Shown here piece after piece: positions 32,116-42,400 of a stretch of 64,000 nt of DNA; within the stretch, counting starts at the first letter, position 1; the number at the start of each line of letters is the position of its first letter. The translations under genes were made by a program, and so were the position numbers. The DNA lies in assembly GCF_900166585.1 (NCBI RefSeq), contig NZ_FVZC01000009.1, positions 558,001 to 622,000 on the forward strand, given 5' to 3'. The notes under the pieces were generated by a model. The model was not told where the DNA came from, did no database searches, and worked only from the letters and a program-made list of their open reading frames with translations. This DNA is from Mesobacillus jeotgali. GTDB taxonomy: Bacteria; Bacillota; Bacilli; Bacillales; Cytobacillaceae.

Positions 32116-34156
32116 GCAATTAATGCAACCAGTAACAGCAGTTAAGGGTATCGGGAATGAAATGGCGGAAACTCTGGCGGATATGCACATCAGCTCTGTC
32201 GGTGATTTGCTGGAATACTTCCCGTATCGTTATGAGGATTATCGCCTGAAAGATCTGGCAGAAGTAAAACATGATGAGAAGGTCACGGTGGAGGGGAAGG
32301 TTCACAGTGAGCCGGCACTTGTATACTATGGCCGTAAAAAAAATCGCTTAACTGTCAGGATGCTTGTTGGACGATACTTAATCATTGTCACATTCTTTAA
32401 TCAGCCTTATTTAAAGCAAAAAATTGCTGTTGGTGAAACAATTACAGTGACTGGTAAATGGGACCAGCATAGACAGACAATCACAGCCAGTCACATGTCA
32501 GTGGGTGAGCATGCAAAAAGTCAGGATTTTGAACCGGTATATGCGGTGAAAGGGAAGATGACGGTAAAAACCATCAGAAGACTGATCAAACAGGCATTCT
32601 CCCAGTTCGGACACGAAATTGGCGAGATTTTGCCATCGGAGCTTCTTCAGAAATATAAATTACTGAACCGCAGGGATGCTCTGAGAATTATGCATTTTCC
32701 GTCAGGTTCCGATGAGATGAAGCAGGCGAGAAGGAGATTTGTTTACGAGGAGTTCCTATTATTCCAGCTTAAGATGCAATCATTGAGGAAGCTGGAGCGG
32801 GAACAGAGTCCTGGAATTTCTATTTCATATGAATTGGACAAGCTTAAAAAATTCATCAGCGGCCTGCCATTTCCGTTAACTGGGGCACAAAAGCGGGTAG
32901 TCAATGAGATCCTTGGTGACATGAAATCTCCTTATCGCATGAACCGCCTCCTTCAAGGTGATGTTGGTTCAGGTAAAACAGTTGTAGCTGCAATTGCCCT
33001 GTATTCCGCCAAGACAGCTGGTTATCAAGGTGCGTTAATGGTCCCAACAGAAATTTTGGCTGAACAGCACTCACAGTCCCTGACACAATTGTTAGAACCA
33101 TTTGGAGTGAAAACAGCCCTGCTGACAAGTTCGGTAAAGGGGAAACGCAGAAGAGAGATTCTGGAACAATTGAAACAGGGTGATATAGATGTATTAATTG
33201 GTACGCACGCCTTGATTCAGGATGAAGTGGATTTTCAAAAACTCGGTCTCGTCATCACAGATGAGCAGCATCGATTTGGGGTTGAACAAAGGCGGGTCCT
33301 GAGGGAGAAAGGCGAAAATCCCGATGTCCTGTTCATGACCGCGACACCAATTCCGAGGACATTGGCGATCACCGTTTTTGGTGAAATGGATGTCTCAGTG
33401 ATCGATGAAATGCCGGCTGGCCGTAAGATAATTGAAACTTATTGGGCCAAACATGAAATGCTTGAGCGGGTACTCTCGTTCATGGAAAAAGAACTGGCAA
33501 AAGGAAGACAAGCGTATGTGATCTGTCCATTGATCGAGGAGTCGGATAAATTGGATGTCCAGAATGCGATTGATGTTCACAGCACGTTGAGTTTCTATTT
33601 TAAGGAACGTTATCTTGTAGGCTTAATGCATGGACGGCTCCATTCAGAAGATAAAGACCAGGTCATGAAGGCATTCAGTGAAAATGAAGTCCAGGTGCTT
33701 GTATCTACTACTGTCGTTGAAGTAGGTGTGAATGTTCCGAATGCTACAGTAATGGTGATTTATGATGCAGAAAGATTTGGACTGGCGCAGCTTCACCAGC
33801 TAAGAGGCCGGGTTGGACGCGGCAGTGACCAATCTTATTGCATTTTGCTCGCCGACCCCAAAAGTGAAGTTGGAAAAGAGCGCATGAAAATCATGTCTGA
33901 GACGAATGATGGCTTTGTTCTTAGTGAAAAGGATTTAGAGCTGCGAGGACCTGGCGATTTCTTCGGCAAAAAGCAAAGCGGGCTGCCTGAATTCAAAGTA
34001 GCAGACATGGTCCATGATTATCGTGCACTTGAAACTGCCAGGAATGATGCATCATTGCTGGTCAAGTCAGAAGCTTTTTGGCAAAGTGAAAAATATCGTT
34101 CATTGCGGGAGTATCTGGCGGAGTCTGGAGCCCTTGCGAATGAAAAATTGGATTGA
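32108..34156 (+). CDS. recG: ATP-dependent DNA helicase RecG
   Basis: This about 682-residue superfamily 2 helicase remodels stalled forks and Holliday junctions. The N-terminal wedge/OB domain (about 60-170) is followed by the helicase core with Walker A GDVGSGKT and the DEQH box. TATPIPRTL, QLRGRVGRG and the C-terminal GPGDFFGKKQSG follow. The start is uncertain: in-frame TTG 32099, GTG 32108 and ATG 32123 all lack a good ribosome site. GTG 32108 gives the B. subtilis length and overlaps the stop of the presumed sdaAA relic (GTGAATGA). A terminator follows. Confidence 0.95.
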   Translation: MNEQLMQPVTAVKGIGNEMAETLADMHISSVGDLLEYFPYRYEDYRLKDLAEVKHDEKVTVEGKVHSEPALVYYGRKKNRLTVRMLVGRYLIIVTFFNQPYLKQKIAVGETITVTGKWDQHRQTITASHMSVGEHAKSQDFEPVYAVKGKMTVKTIRRLIKQAFSQFGHEIGEILPSELLQKYKLLNRRDALRIMHFPSGSDEMKQARRRFVYEEFLLFQLKMQSLRKLEREQSPGISISYELDKLKKFISGLPFPLTGAQKRVVNEILGDMKSPYRMNRLLQGDVGSGKTVVAAIALYSAKTAGYQGALMVPTEILAEQHSQSLTQLLEPFGVKTALLTSSVKGKRRREILEQLKQGDIDVLIGTHALIQDEVDFQKLGLVITDEQHRFGVEQRRVLREKGENPDVLFMTATPIPRTLAITVFGEMDVSVIDEMPAGRKIIETYWAKHEMLERVLSFMEKELAKGRQAYVICPLIEESDKLDVQNAIDVHSTLSFYFKERYLVGLMHGRLHSEDKDQVMKAFSENEVQVLVSTTVVEVGVNVPNATVMVIYDAERFGLAQLHQLRGRVGRGSDQSYCILLADPKSEVGKERMKIMSETNDGFVLSEKDLELRGPGDFFGKKQSGLPEFKVADMVHDYRALETARNDASLLVKSEAFWQSEKYRSLREYLAESGALANEKLD

Positions 34157-34196
34157 TTACATCCAATCTATTTATATTTAGTAGAATGATAGAGCG

Positions 34197-34222
34197 GGAG
34201 GCAGTGATCTGCTTCCTTTTTT
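34197..34222 (+). terminator. Terminator after recG
   Basis: GGAGGCAG (34197-34204) pairs with CTGCTTCC (34209-34216), followed by six T. Confidence 0.88.
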
Positions 34223-34233
34223 AATGGACTTGT

Positions 34234-34379
34234 AAAGGCTGAATTTTGAATTATATAACCTGTTGATTATAATGGAAGGCGCGCAGACTCCGGCGGGCGC
34301 AGCTGGTCAGGTGAGTCCCGCAGGAGCAAAGAAAAGAGGAGACTCAGCGGAAAGTGAGACAGCTGCAAAGTCAGCCTTT
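34234..34379 (+). repeat. G+C-rich intergenic repeat element framed by a 9-bp inverted repeat
   Basis: The recG-fapR gap (314 bp) holds a G+C-rich segment (34263-34370) starting TTGATTATAATGGAAGGCGC and containing GGTGAGTCCCGCAGGAGC and CAGCGGAAAGTGAG. I recognise it as a diverged member of a repeat scattered in Bacillaceae intergenic DNA. It is framed by AAAGGCTGA (34234-34242) and TCAGCCTTT (34371-34379), and Ts follow the right arm. The whole could fold as one large stem or a second terminator insulating fapR. Confidence 0.6.
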
Positions 34380-34398
34380 TTAATAAATATATTTCTTC

Positions 34399-34427
34399 TT
34401 GCAATCTTTTTTTATTATATATATACT
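34399..34427 (+). promoter_or_regulatory. Sigma-A promoter of the fapR operon
   Basis: TTGCAA (34399-34404) and TATACT (34422-34427) are spaced by exactly 17 bases, with the FapR box starting four bases further on. Confidence 0.75.
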
Positions 34428-34430
34428 ACT

Positions 34431-34450
34431 ATTAGTACCTAGTCTTAATA
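34431..34450 (+). promoter_or_regulatory. FapR operator
   Basis: ATTAGTACCTAGTCTTAATA matches the FapR recognition sequence known from B. subtilis fatty-acid promoters. It covers the expected transcription start, so FapR bound here would block its own operon. Malonyl-CoA is the known inducer. Confidence 0.92.
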
Positions 34451-34470
34451 GCTCGGGCGGTGTTTTATAG

Positions 34471-35040
34471 ATGAAACGCAATAAAAAAGATCGGCAGTCA
34501 ATGTTGACTGAAACGATAAAAGAAAATCCATTTATAACAGATGAGGAGCTGGCTGAGAAATTTGCTGTCAGCATCCAGACTATAAGGCTGGACAGACTCG
34601 AATTGTCGATTCCTGAACTAAGGGAGCGAATCAAGAACGTTGCTGAAAAACGTTTTGAAGACGAAGTCCGTTCATTGCCGCTGGAAGAGGTTATTGGAGA
34701 AATCATTGATATTGAGCTTGACCAAAGTGCAATATCAATACTTGATATAAAAAGGGAACATGTTTTTAAAAGGAATAAAATTGCCAGAGGGCACCACTTG
34801 TTTGCTCAGGCGAATTCTTTGGCGGTGGCTGTGATTAACGATGAGCTGGCGCTGACAGCAAAATCAAATATCCAGTTTACAAGATCCGTAAAAGAAGGTG
34901 AACGGGTCATCGCCAAAGCAAGGGTCACGAACATAGATAATGAAAATGGCCGGACAATAGTAGAAGTAATGAGTTATGTGAACAATGAGCTTGTCTTCAA
35001 AGGTGAGTTTGAAATGTACAGATCAAATAATGATAAGTAA
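34471..35040 (+). CDS. fapR: Transcription factor FapR, repressor of lipid synthesis
   Basis: This 189-residue protein has an N-terminal helix-turn-helix (about 20-45, [19 protein letters not shown]) and a C-terminal hot-dog domain (about 75-189) that binds malonyl-CoA. It represses fatty-acid and phospholipid genes when malonyl-CoA is low. It heads the operon fapR-plsX-fabD-fabG-acpP, and its own operator lies just upstream. Confidence 0.97.
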   Translation: MKRNKKDRQSMLTETIKENPFITDEELAEKFAVSIQTIRLDRLELSIPELRERIKNVAEKRFEDEVRSLPLEEVIGEIIDIELDQSAISILDIKREHVFKRNKIARGHHLFAQANSLAVAVINDELALTAKSNIQFTRSVKEGERVIAKARVTNIDNENGRTIVEVMSYVNNELVFKGEFEMYRSNNDK

Positions 35041-35053
35041 GGGATGAAAAGCG

Positions 35054-36052
35054 ATGAGGCTTGCAGTAGATGCTATGGGCGGAGACAATGCACCAAAAGA
35101 GATTGTCCTCGGAGCAATGAAAGCAGTAGATAATTTCAAAGACATACATATTCTTCTTGTGGGTGATGAAAAAAAAATCAGGGAGCATTTGACGAATGAA
35201 GAAAGAATAGAAATCCTTCATACGGAAGAGGTCATCCTAGGTACAGATGAACCAGTCAGGGCTGTTCGCCGGAAAAAAACCGCATCAATGGTTCTTGCGG
35301 CACAGCAAGTAGCAGACGGGAATGCCGATGCATGTATTTCTGCCGGAAACACAGGGGCTCTCATGGCAGCGGGATTGTTCGTAGTTGGCCGGATCAATGG
35401 AATTGAAAGGCCAGCTCTTGCGCCAACACTTCCTACCATTGGCGGAGAGGGTTTCTTGCTGCTTGATGTAGGTGCTAATGCTGATGCTAAGCCGGAGCAT
35501 CTCGTTCAATATGCGATTATGGGATCCATCTACAGTGAGAAGGCAAGAGGGATAGAAAGACCGCGGGTTGGTTTGCTTAATATCGGTACAGAAGAGAAGA
35601 AGGGGAATGAGTTAGTCAGGAGTACCTTCGAATTACTGAAAGAGGCTGACATCAACTTTATCGGAAATGTAGAATCGAGGGATTTACTGGATGGTGTGGC
35701 AGATGTTGTCGTGGCTGACGGATTCACCGGCAATATGGTGCTGAAGACAATTGAAGGAACCGCCATGTCAGTATTTAAGATGCTGAAAACCGCTCTGACT
35801 TCCAGCTTGAAGAGCAAGATGGCTGCAGCTGTTCTGAAGCCTGATCTTGCTCAGTTGAAAAATAAAATGGATTATACGGAGTATGGTGGTGCAGGTTTGT
35901 TTGGTTTAAAGGCCCCGGTCATAAAGGCACACGGATCATCGGATGCGAATGCAGTATTCAACTCAATCCGACAGGCTAGAGAAATGGTTGAAAAGGATGT
36001 ATCTGGCACCATCAGGACGGCAGTAGAGAGACAAGAAGACGTCATTCAATAG
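35054..36052 (+). CDS. plsX: Phosphate acyltransferase PlsX
   Basis: This 332-residue peripheral membrane enzyme makes acyl-phosphate from acyl-ACP for PlsY, the first committed step of phosphatidic acid synthesis. It begins [18 protein letters not shown] and carries [10 protein letters not shown] and [16 protein letters not shown]. The family is related to phosphotransacetylase. It lies 13 bases after fapR and 34 before fabD. Confidence 0.97.
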   Translation: MRLAVDAMGGDNAPKEIVLGAMKAVDNFKDIHILLVGDEKKIREHLTNEERIEILHTEEVILGTDEPVRAVRRKKTASMVLAAQQVADGNADACISAGNTGALMAAGLFVVGRINGIERPALAPTLPTIGGEGFLLLDVGANADAKPEHLVQYAIMGSIYSEKARGIERPRVGLLNIGTEEKKGNELVRSTFELLKEADINFIGNVESRDLLDGVADVVVADGFTGNMVLKTIEGTAMSVFKMLKTALTSSLKSKMAAAVLKPDLAQLKNKMDYTEYGGAGLFGLKAPVIKAHGSSDANAVFNSIRQAREMVEKDVSGTIRTAVERQEDVIQ

Positions 36053-36086
36053 AATCATAAAATAATACGTAAAAGGGGAATCTTTC

Positions 36087-37034
36087 ATGGGAAAAATCGC
36101 GTTTTTGTTTCCAGGGCAGGGGTCACAGACAGTTGGCATGGGACAGGCACTGGCTCAATCAGAGCAAACAGTCTCGGAAACTTTTAAAAAAGCGGATGAA
36201 GTCCTTGGGGAGTCTTTGAGCAAATTGATTTTTGAAGGCCCCCAGGACAAACTGACACTTACAACTAATGCGCAGCCTGCACTGCTGACGACCAGCATTG
36301 CCATCCTCAGATATTTCAGCCGGTTCGGTATTAAACCTGATTTCACCGCCGGCCACAGCCTGGGAGAATATTCAGCACTGGTAGCATCTGATGCGATTTC
36401 TTTTGAGGATGCTGTGTATGCTGTCCGTAAACGTGGAGAACTCATGGAAGAAGCAGTGCCGAATGGCGAAGGCACGATGGCAGCTGTTCTTGGGATGGAT
36501 CGAGAAAAACTTCAGGATGTGACCGAGACGGTATCTGCCGGCGGAAGTGCTGTTCAGCTTGCTAACTTGAATTGCCCCGGGCAAATTGTCATCTCTGGTT
36601 CCAGAAAAGGAGTGGAAGAAGCTTCTGCACAAGCAAAGGAAGCTGGAGCGAAAAGAGTGATTCCTTTGGATGTAAGCGGGCCATTTCATTCTTCGTTAAT
36701 GAAGCCGGCAGCAGAGAGATTTGAGTCAGTATTGGATACTGTTACTCTCAAGGATGCATCGATCCCAGTGATCGGCAACGTGACTGCTGAACCAATTACT
36801 GAAGCAGCGGAGATCAAAAAGAGACTGATAGAGCAGCTTTACTCTCCTGTATTATGGGAAGACTCCGTAACGAAAATGCTTGAACTTGGTGTCGATACTT
36901 TCGTAGAAATTGGTCCTGGAAAGGTGTTGTCAGGTCTCGTTAAGAAAGTGAACCGCTCTGCAAGGACATTCGCAATCTATGACGCAGAAACTTGTGCAGC
37001 GGCCGTTGCCGCATTGAAGGAGGAAGAGGAATGA
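36087..37034 (+). CDS. fabD: Malonyl-CoA:ACP transacylase
   Basis: This 315-residue alpha/beta hydrolase-like enzyme loads malonyl groups onto ACP. The oxyanion segment FPGQGSQ is near residue 8, the nucleophile Ser91 is in [10 protein letters not shown], and the catalytic His is in the SGPFHSSLM segment. It overlaps fabG by ATGA. Its product and ACP are made from the same operon. Confidence 0.97.
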   Translation: MGKIAFLFPGQGSQTVGMGQALAQSEQTVSETFKKADEVLGESLSKLIFEGPQDKLTLTTNAQPALLTTSIAILRYFSRFGIKPDFTAGHSLGEYSALVASDAISFEDAVYAVRKRGELMEEAVPNGEGTMAAVLGMDREKLQDVTETVSAGGSAVQLANLNCPGQIVISGSRKGVEEASAQAKEAGAKRVIPLDVSGPFHSSLMKPAAERFESVLDTVTLKDASIPVIGNVTAEPITEAAEIKKRLIEQLYSPVLWEDSVTKMLELGVDTFVEIGPGKVLSGLVKKVNRSARTFAIYDAETCAAAVAALKEEEE

Positions 37035-37774
37035 GACTAGAAGGTAAAACAGCACTCGTAACAGGGGCTTCACGTGGAATCGGAAGGGAAATCGCATTGG
37101 AACTTGCCAGGGAAGGTGCTTCAGTTGCTGTCAACTATGCGGGCAGCGAAGCAAAAGCACTTGAAGTGGTGGATGAGATCAAAGCTATGGGCCGGGATGC
37201 TTTTGCGATTCAGGCAGATGTTTCCAGCTCCGACTCAGTCACTGATATGGTCAAGGAAACGGTTGAACGCTTCGGAAAGCTTGACATACTTGTGAATAAT
37301 GCGGGTATAACAAAAGATAACCTTTTGATGAGAATGAAAGAGTCCGAGTGGGATGATGTCATTAACATCAATTTGAAGGGTGTTTTCCTTTGTACAAAAG
37401 CTGTCACGAGACAAATGATGAAGCAGAGAAATGGCCGGATCATTAACATTTCTTCGATTGTGGGTGTCAGTGGAAACCCTGGTCAAGCTAACTATGTCGC
37501 GGCAAAATCAGGAGTGATTGGACTGACGAAAACAACAGCGAAGGAACTTTCCTCAAGAGGAATCACGGTGAATGCCATTGCACCAGGATTCATCACGACA
37601 GACATGACAGATAAGCTCAATGAAGACGTCAAGGCGGAAATGCTGAAGCAGATTCCATTGGCACGTTTTGGGGGGCCAAAGGATATTGCCCGGACTGTTA
37701 TTTTCCTTGCATCTGAAGACGGTGCCTATATGACAGGGCAAACCCTCCATGTGGATGGCGGCATGGTCATGTAA
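37031..37774 (+). CDS. fabG: 3-oxoacyl-ACP reductase FabG
   Basis: This 247-residue short-chain dehydrogenase reduces beta-ketoacyl-ACP with NADPH. It has the TGASRGIG cofactor motif, [14 protein letters not shown], catalytic Ser in [15 protein letters not shown], and YVAAKSG with the Tyr-Lys pair. I start at the ATG at 37031, within the fabD stop. A frame from 36992 only adds residues read out of fabD. Confidence 0.97.
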   Translation: MRLEGKTALVTGASRGIGREIALELAREGASVAVNYAGSEAKALEVVDEIKAMGRDAFAIQADVSSSDSVTDMVKETVERFGKLDILVNNAGITKDNLLMRMKESEWDDVININLKGVFLCTKAVTRQMMKQRNGRIINISSIVGVSGNPGQANYVAAKSGVIGLTKTTAKELSSRGITVNAIAPGFITTDMTDKLNEDVKAEMLKQIPLARFGGPKDIARTVIFLASEDGAYMTGQTLHVDGGMVM

Positions 37775-37837
37775 ACGTTCAGCATTGCTGAGCATCTTCA
37801 GGATCATGAAAATAAAAATTATTGCAGCCATTTATTA

Positions 37838-37859
37838 ATTATATAAAATCATCTATAAT
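37838..37859 (+). promoter_or_regulatory. Candidate additional promoter for acpP
   Basis: A perfect TATAAT (37854-37859) precedes acpP. The best -35 at 17 bases is poor (TTTATT at about 37831). It could give extra acpP transcription, as ACP is needed in excess. Confidence 0.35.
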
Positions 37860-37882
37860 GGCTTGAGGGGAGGTGAACGAGC

Positions 37883-38116
37883 ATGGCAGACGTTTTAGAA
37901 CGCGTAACAAAAATTATTGTTGACCGTTTGGGAGTAGATGAGTCTCAAGTAACTTTAGAAGCATCTTTTAAAGATGATCTTGGTGCTGATTCCCTTGATG
38001 TTGTTGAATTAGTTATGGAACTGGAAGACGAATTCGACATGGAAATTTCCGACGATGACGCTGAAAAAATCGGTACAGTTGGTGACGCTGTGAACTACAT
38101 AAATAACCAAGCGTAA
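37883..38116 (+). CDS. acpP: Acyl carrier protein
   Basis: A 77-residue acidic protein (B. subtilis acpA) that carries acyl chains on 4'-phosphopantetheine attached to Ser37 in [13 protein letters not shown]. It has the usual four-helix length and a strong AGGGGAGGTGA ribosome site. It closes the fapR operon and is followed by a terminator. Confidence 0.98.
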   Translation: MADVLERVTKIIVDRLGVDESQVTLEASFKDDLGADSLDVVELVMELEDEFDMEISDDDAEKIGTVGDAVNYINNQA

Positions 38117-38130
38117 TTTCTATTTACTGA

Positions 38131-38163
38131 AAAGCTCCGTTTATAAAAAACGGGGCTTTCTTC
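38131..38163 (+). terminator. Terminator after acpP
   Basis: AAAGCTCCGTT (38131-38141) pairs with AACGGGGCTTT (38149-38159), including one G-U pair, and is followed by CTTCT. Confidence 0.8.
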
Positions 38164-38439
38164 TGTAAAAAAGCTCTTGTCTTTTCTGAATTGCTTTTTA
38201 CATAAAGTTCTTTATTTGTTTTTCTCGATTGCTTCGTGCTCTTTCCAAGATACATTCCAGTTAGTAATAACGGAATAAGCCGGAAGAAGGAAGGAATCTG
38301 CTGGAATTACTTCAAGTTTTTTTGCTTTATGGACATTATTTTTTGTAAACTGTTAGTAGTCTGTAATGAATTGCGGTTGGATTGAAAAAATGCGATTCAT
38401 AATTAACAGCTTTAAATTATGAGCAAGGTGGAATAAATC
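38164..38439 (+). other. Gap between acpP terminator and rnc; no gene seen
   Basis: A+T-rich sequence with no coding signal on either strand. A rnc promoter must lie here. The best I see is a TGTAAT (near 38361) without a clear -35. Confidence 0.5.
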
Positions 38440-39204
38440 ATGCGCAACAATGGAAGAGAAAGAGAAAAGAAGAATATCCGCGCAAAGGACCAAAAATTCA
38501 GAGAATTCCAGGACAGAATCGGGATTCATTTTGAGAGTGACAAGCTATTAAAACAAGCTTTTACACATTCATCCTATGTGAATGAGCATCGCAGGAAACC
38601 CCATGAGGATAATGAGAGACTTGAGTTTCTCGGGGACGCTGTTTTGGAACTGACTGTATCTCAATTTTTATTTAAAAAATATCCGATGATGAGCGAGGGA
38701 GAATTGACCAAGCTGCGGGCAGCTGTAGTTTGTGAGCCGTCACTCGTTGCGTTTGCCAATGAGTTAGTCTTTGGAGAGTTGGTTTTACTCGGCAAGGGAG
38801 AAGAAATGACAGGCGGAAGAACGAGGCCTGCACTTCTGGCAGACGTTTTTGAGGCATTCATTGGTGCATTGTACCTGGATAAAGGAATTGATACAGTCAC
38901 TACATTTCTTGAAGAAATTGTATTTCCAAAAATCAATGCCGGTGCTTTTTCTCATGTGATGGATTTTAAGAGCCAGCTACAGGAACTGGTACAGCGTGAC
39001 GCCGCAGGGTCCTTGGAATACCGGATTATGAAGGAGATTGGACCTGCGCACAGCCGTGAGTTCGAATCACGAGTCTACCTGAATGGCCAGGAATTAGGAA
39101 CAGGAACTGGCCGCTCCAAGAAAGAAGCAGAGCAGCATGCTGCCCAGATGGCCCTTGAAAAGCTGAAGGCTCATATAGAGGCTGCCCCTGAGCAGGACAG
39201 CTAA
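38440..39204 (+). CDS. rnc: Ribonuclease III
   Basis: This 254-residue double-strand-specific endoribonuclease processes rRNA precursors and structured RNAs. It has the signature [13 protein letters not shown] (about 61-73) with acidic metal ligands, a second acidic site in [14 protein letters not shown], and a C-terminal dsRNA-binding domain (about 180-248, ending [14 protein letters not shown]). In B. subtilis rnc is cotranscribed with smc. Here 198 bp separate them. Confidence 0.97.
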   Translation: MRNNGREREKKNIRAKDQKFREFQDRIGIHFESDKLLKQAFTHSSYVNEHRRKPHEDNERLEFLGDAVLELTVSQFLFKKYPMMSEGELTKLRAAVVCEPSLVAFANELVFGELVLLGKGEEMTGGRTRPALLADVFEAFIGALYLDKGIDTVTTFLEEIVFPKINAGAFSHVMDFKSQLQELVQRDAAGSLEYRIMKEIGPAHSREFESRVYLNGQELGTGTGRSKKEAEQHAAQMALEKLKAHIEAAPEQDS

Positions 39205-39256
39205 ATAGCATAATAGATTGATCCTAACAACTTAACTAATACAAAAAAGTGAGAAG

Positions 39257-39361
39257 TGTCGAGCATAAGAGCCTGGCCAACTTTCTTCCCAGGATAGCTT
39301 CCCCATGTATCCTCCGAGAAGTGGTGGCTTAGAAATGGCCTATTCGCTGGCGCTTTTCTTA
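39257..39361 (+). repeat. Possible decayed intergenic repeat between rnc and smc
   Basis: The segment begins TGTCGAGC and ends CGCTGGCGCTTTTCTTA. The end is close to the tail of the repeat family at 9737-10009 and 59249-59279 (CGCTTGCGCTTTT). The middle has no clear match. Tentative. Confidence 0.3.
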
Positions 39362-39402
39362 CGACATCTCAGATAAAAAGTAACAGGAAAGGGAGAGCCC
39401 TA

Positions 39403-42400
39403 TTGTTTTTAAAACGATTAGATGTAGTCGGCTTTAAATCATTTGCCGAGAGAATATCTGTGGAATTCGTACCGGGTGTTACTGCTGTCGTGGGACCCAA
39501 TGGAAGCGGAAAGAGCAATATCACAGATTCCATTCGATGGGTTCTTGGTGAACAATCTGCCCGGTCGCTCCGAGGTTCGAAGATGGAAGATATCATCTTT
39601 GCCGGCAGTGATTCCAGGAAGCCGCTGAATTTTGCAGAAGTCACGTTAACTCTTGATAACGAAGATCAATCATTGCCGCTTGATTACAACGAAGTAAGTG
39701 TAACCAGACGTGTCTACCGTTCAGGTGACAGCGAATATTTAATTAATAAACAGAACTGCAGATTGAAGGATATTGTCGATCTATTCATGGACTCAGGACT
39801 TGGCCGTGAAGCATTCTCTATTATCAGCCAGGGAAGAGTTGAGGAAATCCTCAACAGCAAGCCAGAAGACCGCAGGACGATTTTCGAAGAAGCGGCAGGT
39901 GTCCTTAAATATAAATCCCGAAAGAAAAAAGCTGAGAACAAGCTTTTTGAAACGCAGGAGAATTTAAACCGTGTAACAGACATTATCCATGAGCTGGAAG
40001 CTCAGGTTGAGCCGTTAAAAATCCAGGCTTCCATTGCTAAGGATTATCTTCAGCAAAAGGAAGAGCTTGAGCAAATTGAAGTAGCGCTGACAGCCTATGA
40101 AATTGAAGATTTGCATGCCCGATGGGAGCAGCTTTCCAAACAGCTGGAACACCATAAAGAAGATGAAATAAAGCAGTCTGCCCTTTTGCAGAAGAAAGAA
40201 GCGGAAATTGAAAAGATGAGGGACCACTTAGCTGCACTCGATGAATCGGTCAGCGACCTTCAGAATGTCCTTCTGCATGCGAGTGAGGAGCTCGAGAAGC
40301 TGGAAGGCAGGAGAGAAGTCCTCAAGGAACGAAAGAAAAATGCTTCGCAAAATAAAGGCCAGCTTGAAAAGAATATTGAAGAACTGACTTCTTCCATTGC
40401 CAGACTGGAGGAACAGAAGGCCGAGTATAAGAAAGCTGTTTTCGAATTGAGCGAAGAAGCCGGTGCCCTCCAAAAAGAGCTGCAGCAAAAACAGGAGCAT
40501 TTAAAGCTCTATAGCGAAGATGTCGAGCTTAAAATCGATTCAATCAAAAGTGATTACATCGAGGTGCTGAATGAACAGGCCAGCGCTAAAAATGAAAAAA
40601 TCTATATCGAGCAGCAGCTGCAGCAGCAGGAAGCCAAAGGATCCAGACTGGATCATGACAATGACAGATTTGTAGGGATCCGCGATGAAATAAATGAAAA
40701 GAAAGCAGAAATCGAGGATAAGGTGGCATCCGCACAGCAAGAATTGGAAGAACAGGCAAAGCTATTCTTTGAAGAACAGAAAAAGCTGGAATCTTTAAGA
40801 AGTAATTATGAAAAGCAAGAGAAAACTCTCTATCAAGCTTATCAGTTCCTGCAACAGGCAAAATCAAAGAAGGAAATGCTGGAGGAAATGGAAGAGGATT
40901 ACTCTGGTTTCTTCCAGGGAGTAAAAGAGGTGCTGAAAGCCAGGAATTCCAAACTACAGGGAGTTGAAGGAGCAATTGCCGAGCTGATTAACGTGCCTAA
41001 GCAATACGAAACGGCAATCGAGACAGCTCTGGGCGGCGCTATGCAGCATATTGTTGTCAAGACTGAAGAGAATGCACGAGCCGCCATCCAGTATCTAAAG
41101 CAAAAGTCATTTGGCAGGGCGACTTTCCTCCCCCTCAGTATCATAAAGGGTAAATACCTGACCGGCTCGCAGACCACGCTTCTTTCGGGATACAGTGCCT
41201 ATATCGGCACTGCTGCGGATTTGATTCAATATGATGAAAAGTATGCCGAGGTGGTCAAAAACCTGTTAGGGAATGTTATTATTGCCAAGGATTTGAAGGG
41301 TGCCAACGAAATAGCAAAAATGCTGCAATATCGCAGCAGAATCGTCACCCTTGATGGAGATGTAGTTAACCCTGGCGGTTCGATGACTGGTGGAGCGGTA
41401 AAGCAAAAATCCTCCTCTCTTTTAAGCAGAAAAGGCGAATTAGAGGATTTAACCAACAAGCTAGCCGATATGGAAGAAAAAACAAGGGTGCTAGAATCCA
41501 GGGTCAAAGCATTGAAGGCGGATATCCACTCAAGCGAATTGAGGCTGGAAGAACTGAGGAAAACAGGGGAAGAGCTTCGTTTTAAGCAACAGACCCTAAA
41601 AGGCGACCTTAGGGAAGTCGAGCTTGAGCAGAAAAATATCAATGAACGTTTGTCTGTGTACGATTCTGAAAAGACCCAGATGGATACCGACAGGGAAAAG
41701 CTGGTATCGAGACTGGCAGAACTTGATCGGCTATTGGCCAAGCATCAGCAGACACTTGTCCAATTAGATAAAGAAATAGAAAGATTGACTGAGCTCAAAA
41801 ACTCTAACTCTACTTCCAAGGATACGCTTATTTCTGAAATCAGTGATTTGAAAATCATTCTGGCCTCCAAAAAGGAACAGCTTACCCATGTGAAGGAAAA
41901 ACTGGAGTCCACAATCTTTCAGGCAGAAGAGCAATCAGGAAAATTGGCTTTCATGAAAGAAGATCTTTCTTTGCTATCATCAGAGATGACTGATAGCTCG
42001 TCTGGTGAATCCCAGCTGGAGGAAGCAGCAAAACAGAAGCTCCAGGATAAAAATGAAACACTTAAATTGATTGCCTCAAGAAGACATGAACGTCTCGAGC
42101 TGCAAAACAAACTTGAGGATCAGGAACTAGAGTCGAAGGAACTAAGAAGACTGCAAAAAGGAATGAATGAAGTACTGAAGGATGAGGAAGTGAAATTGAA
42201 CAGGCTCGATGTAGAACTGGACAATAAGCTGGCACATCTTCGGGAAGAATACCTGCTTTCCTATGAAGCCGCTAAAGAACAATATCCGCTGACAATCCCG
42301 GCTGATGAAGCAAGAAGAAAAGTGAAGCTTATCAAAATGGCGATTGAAGAGCTCGGCACAGTCAACATTGGAGCAATTGAAGAATACGAGCGGGTATCTG

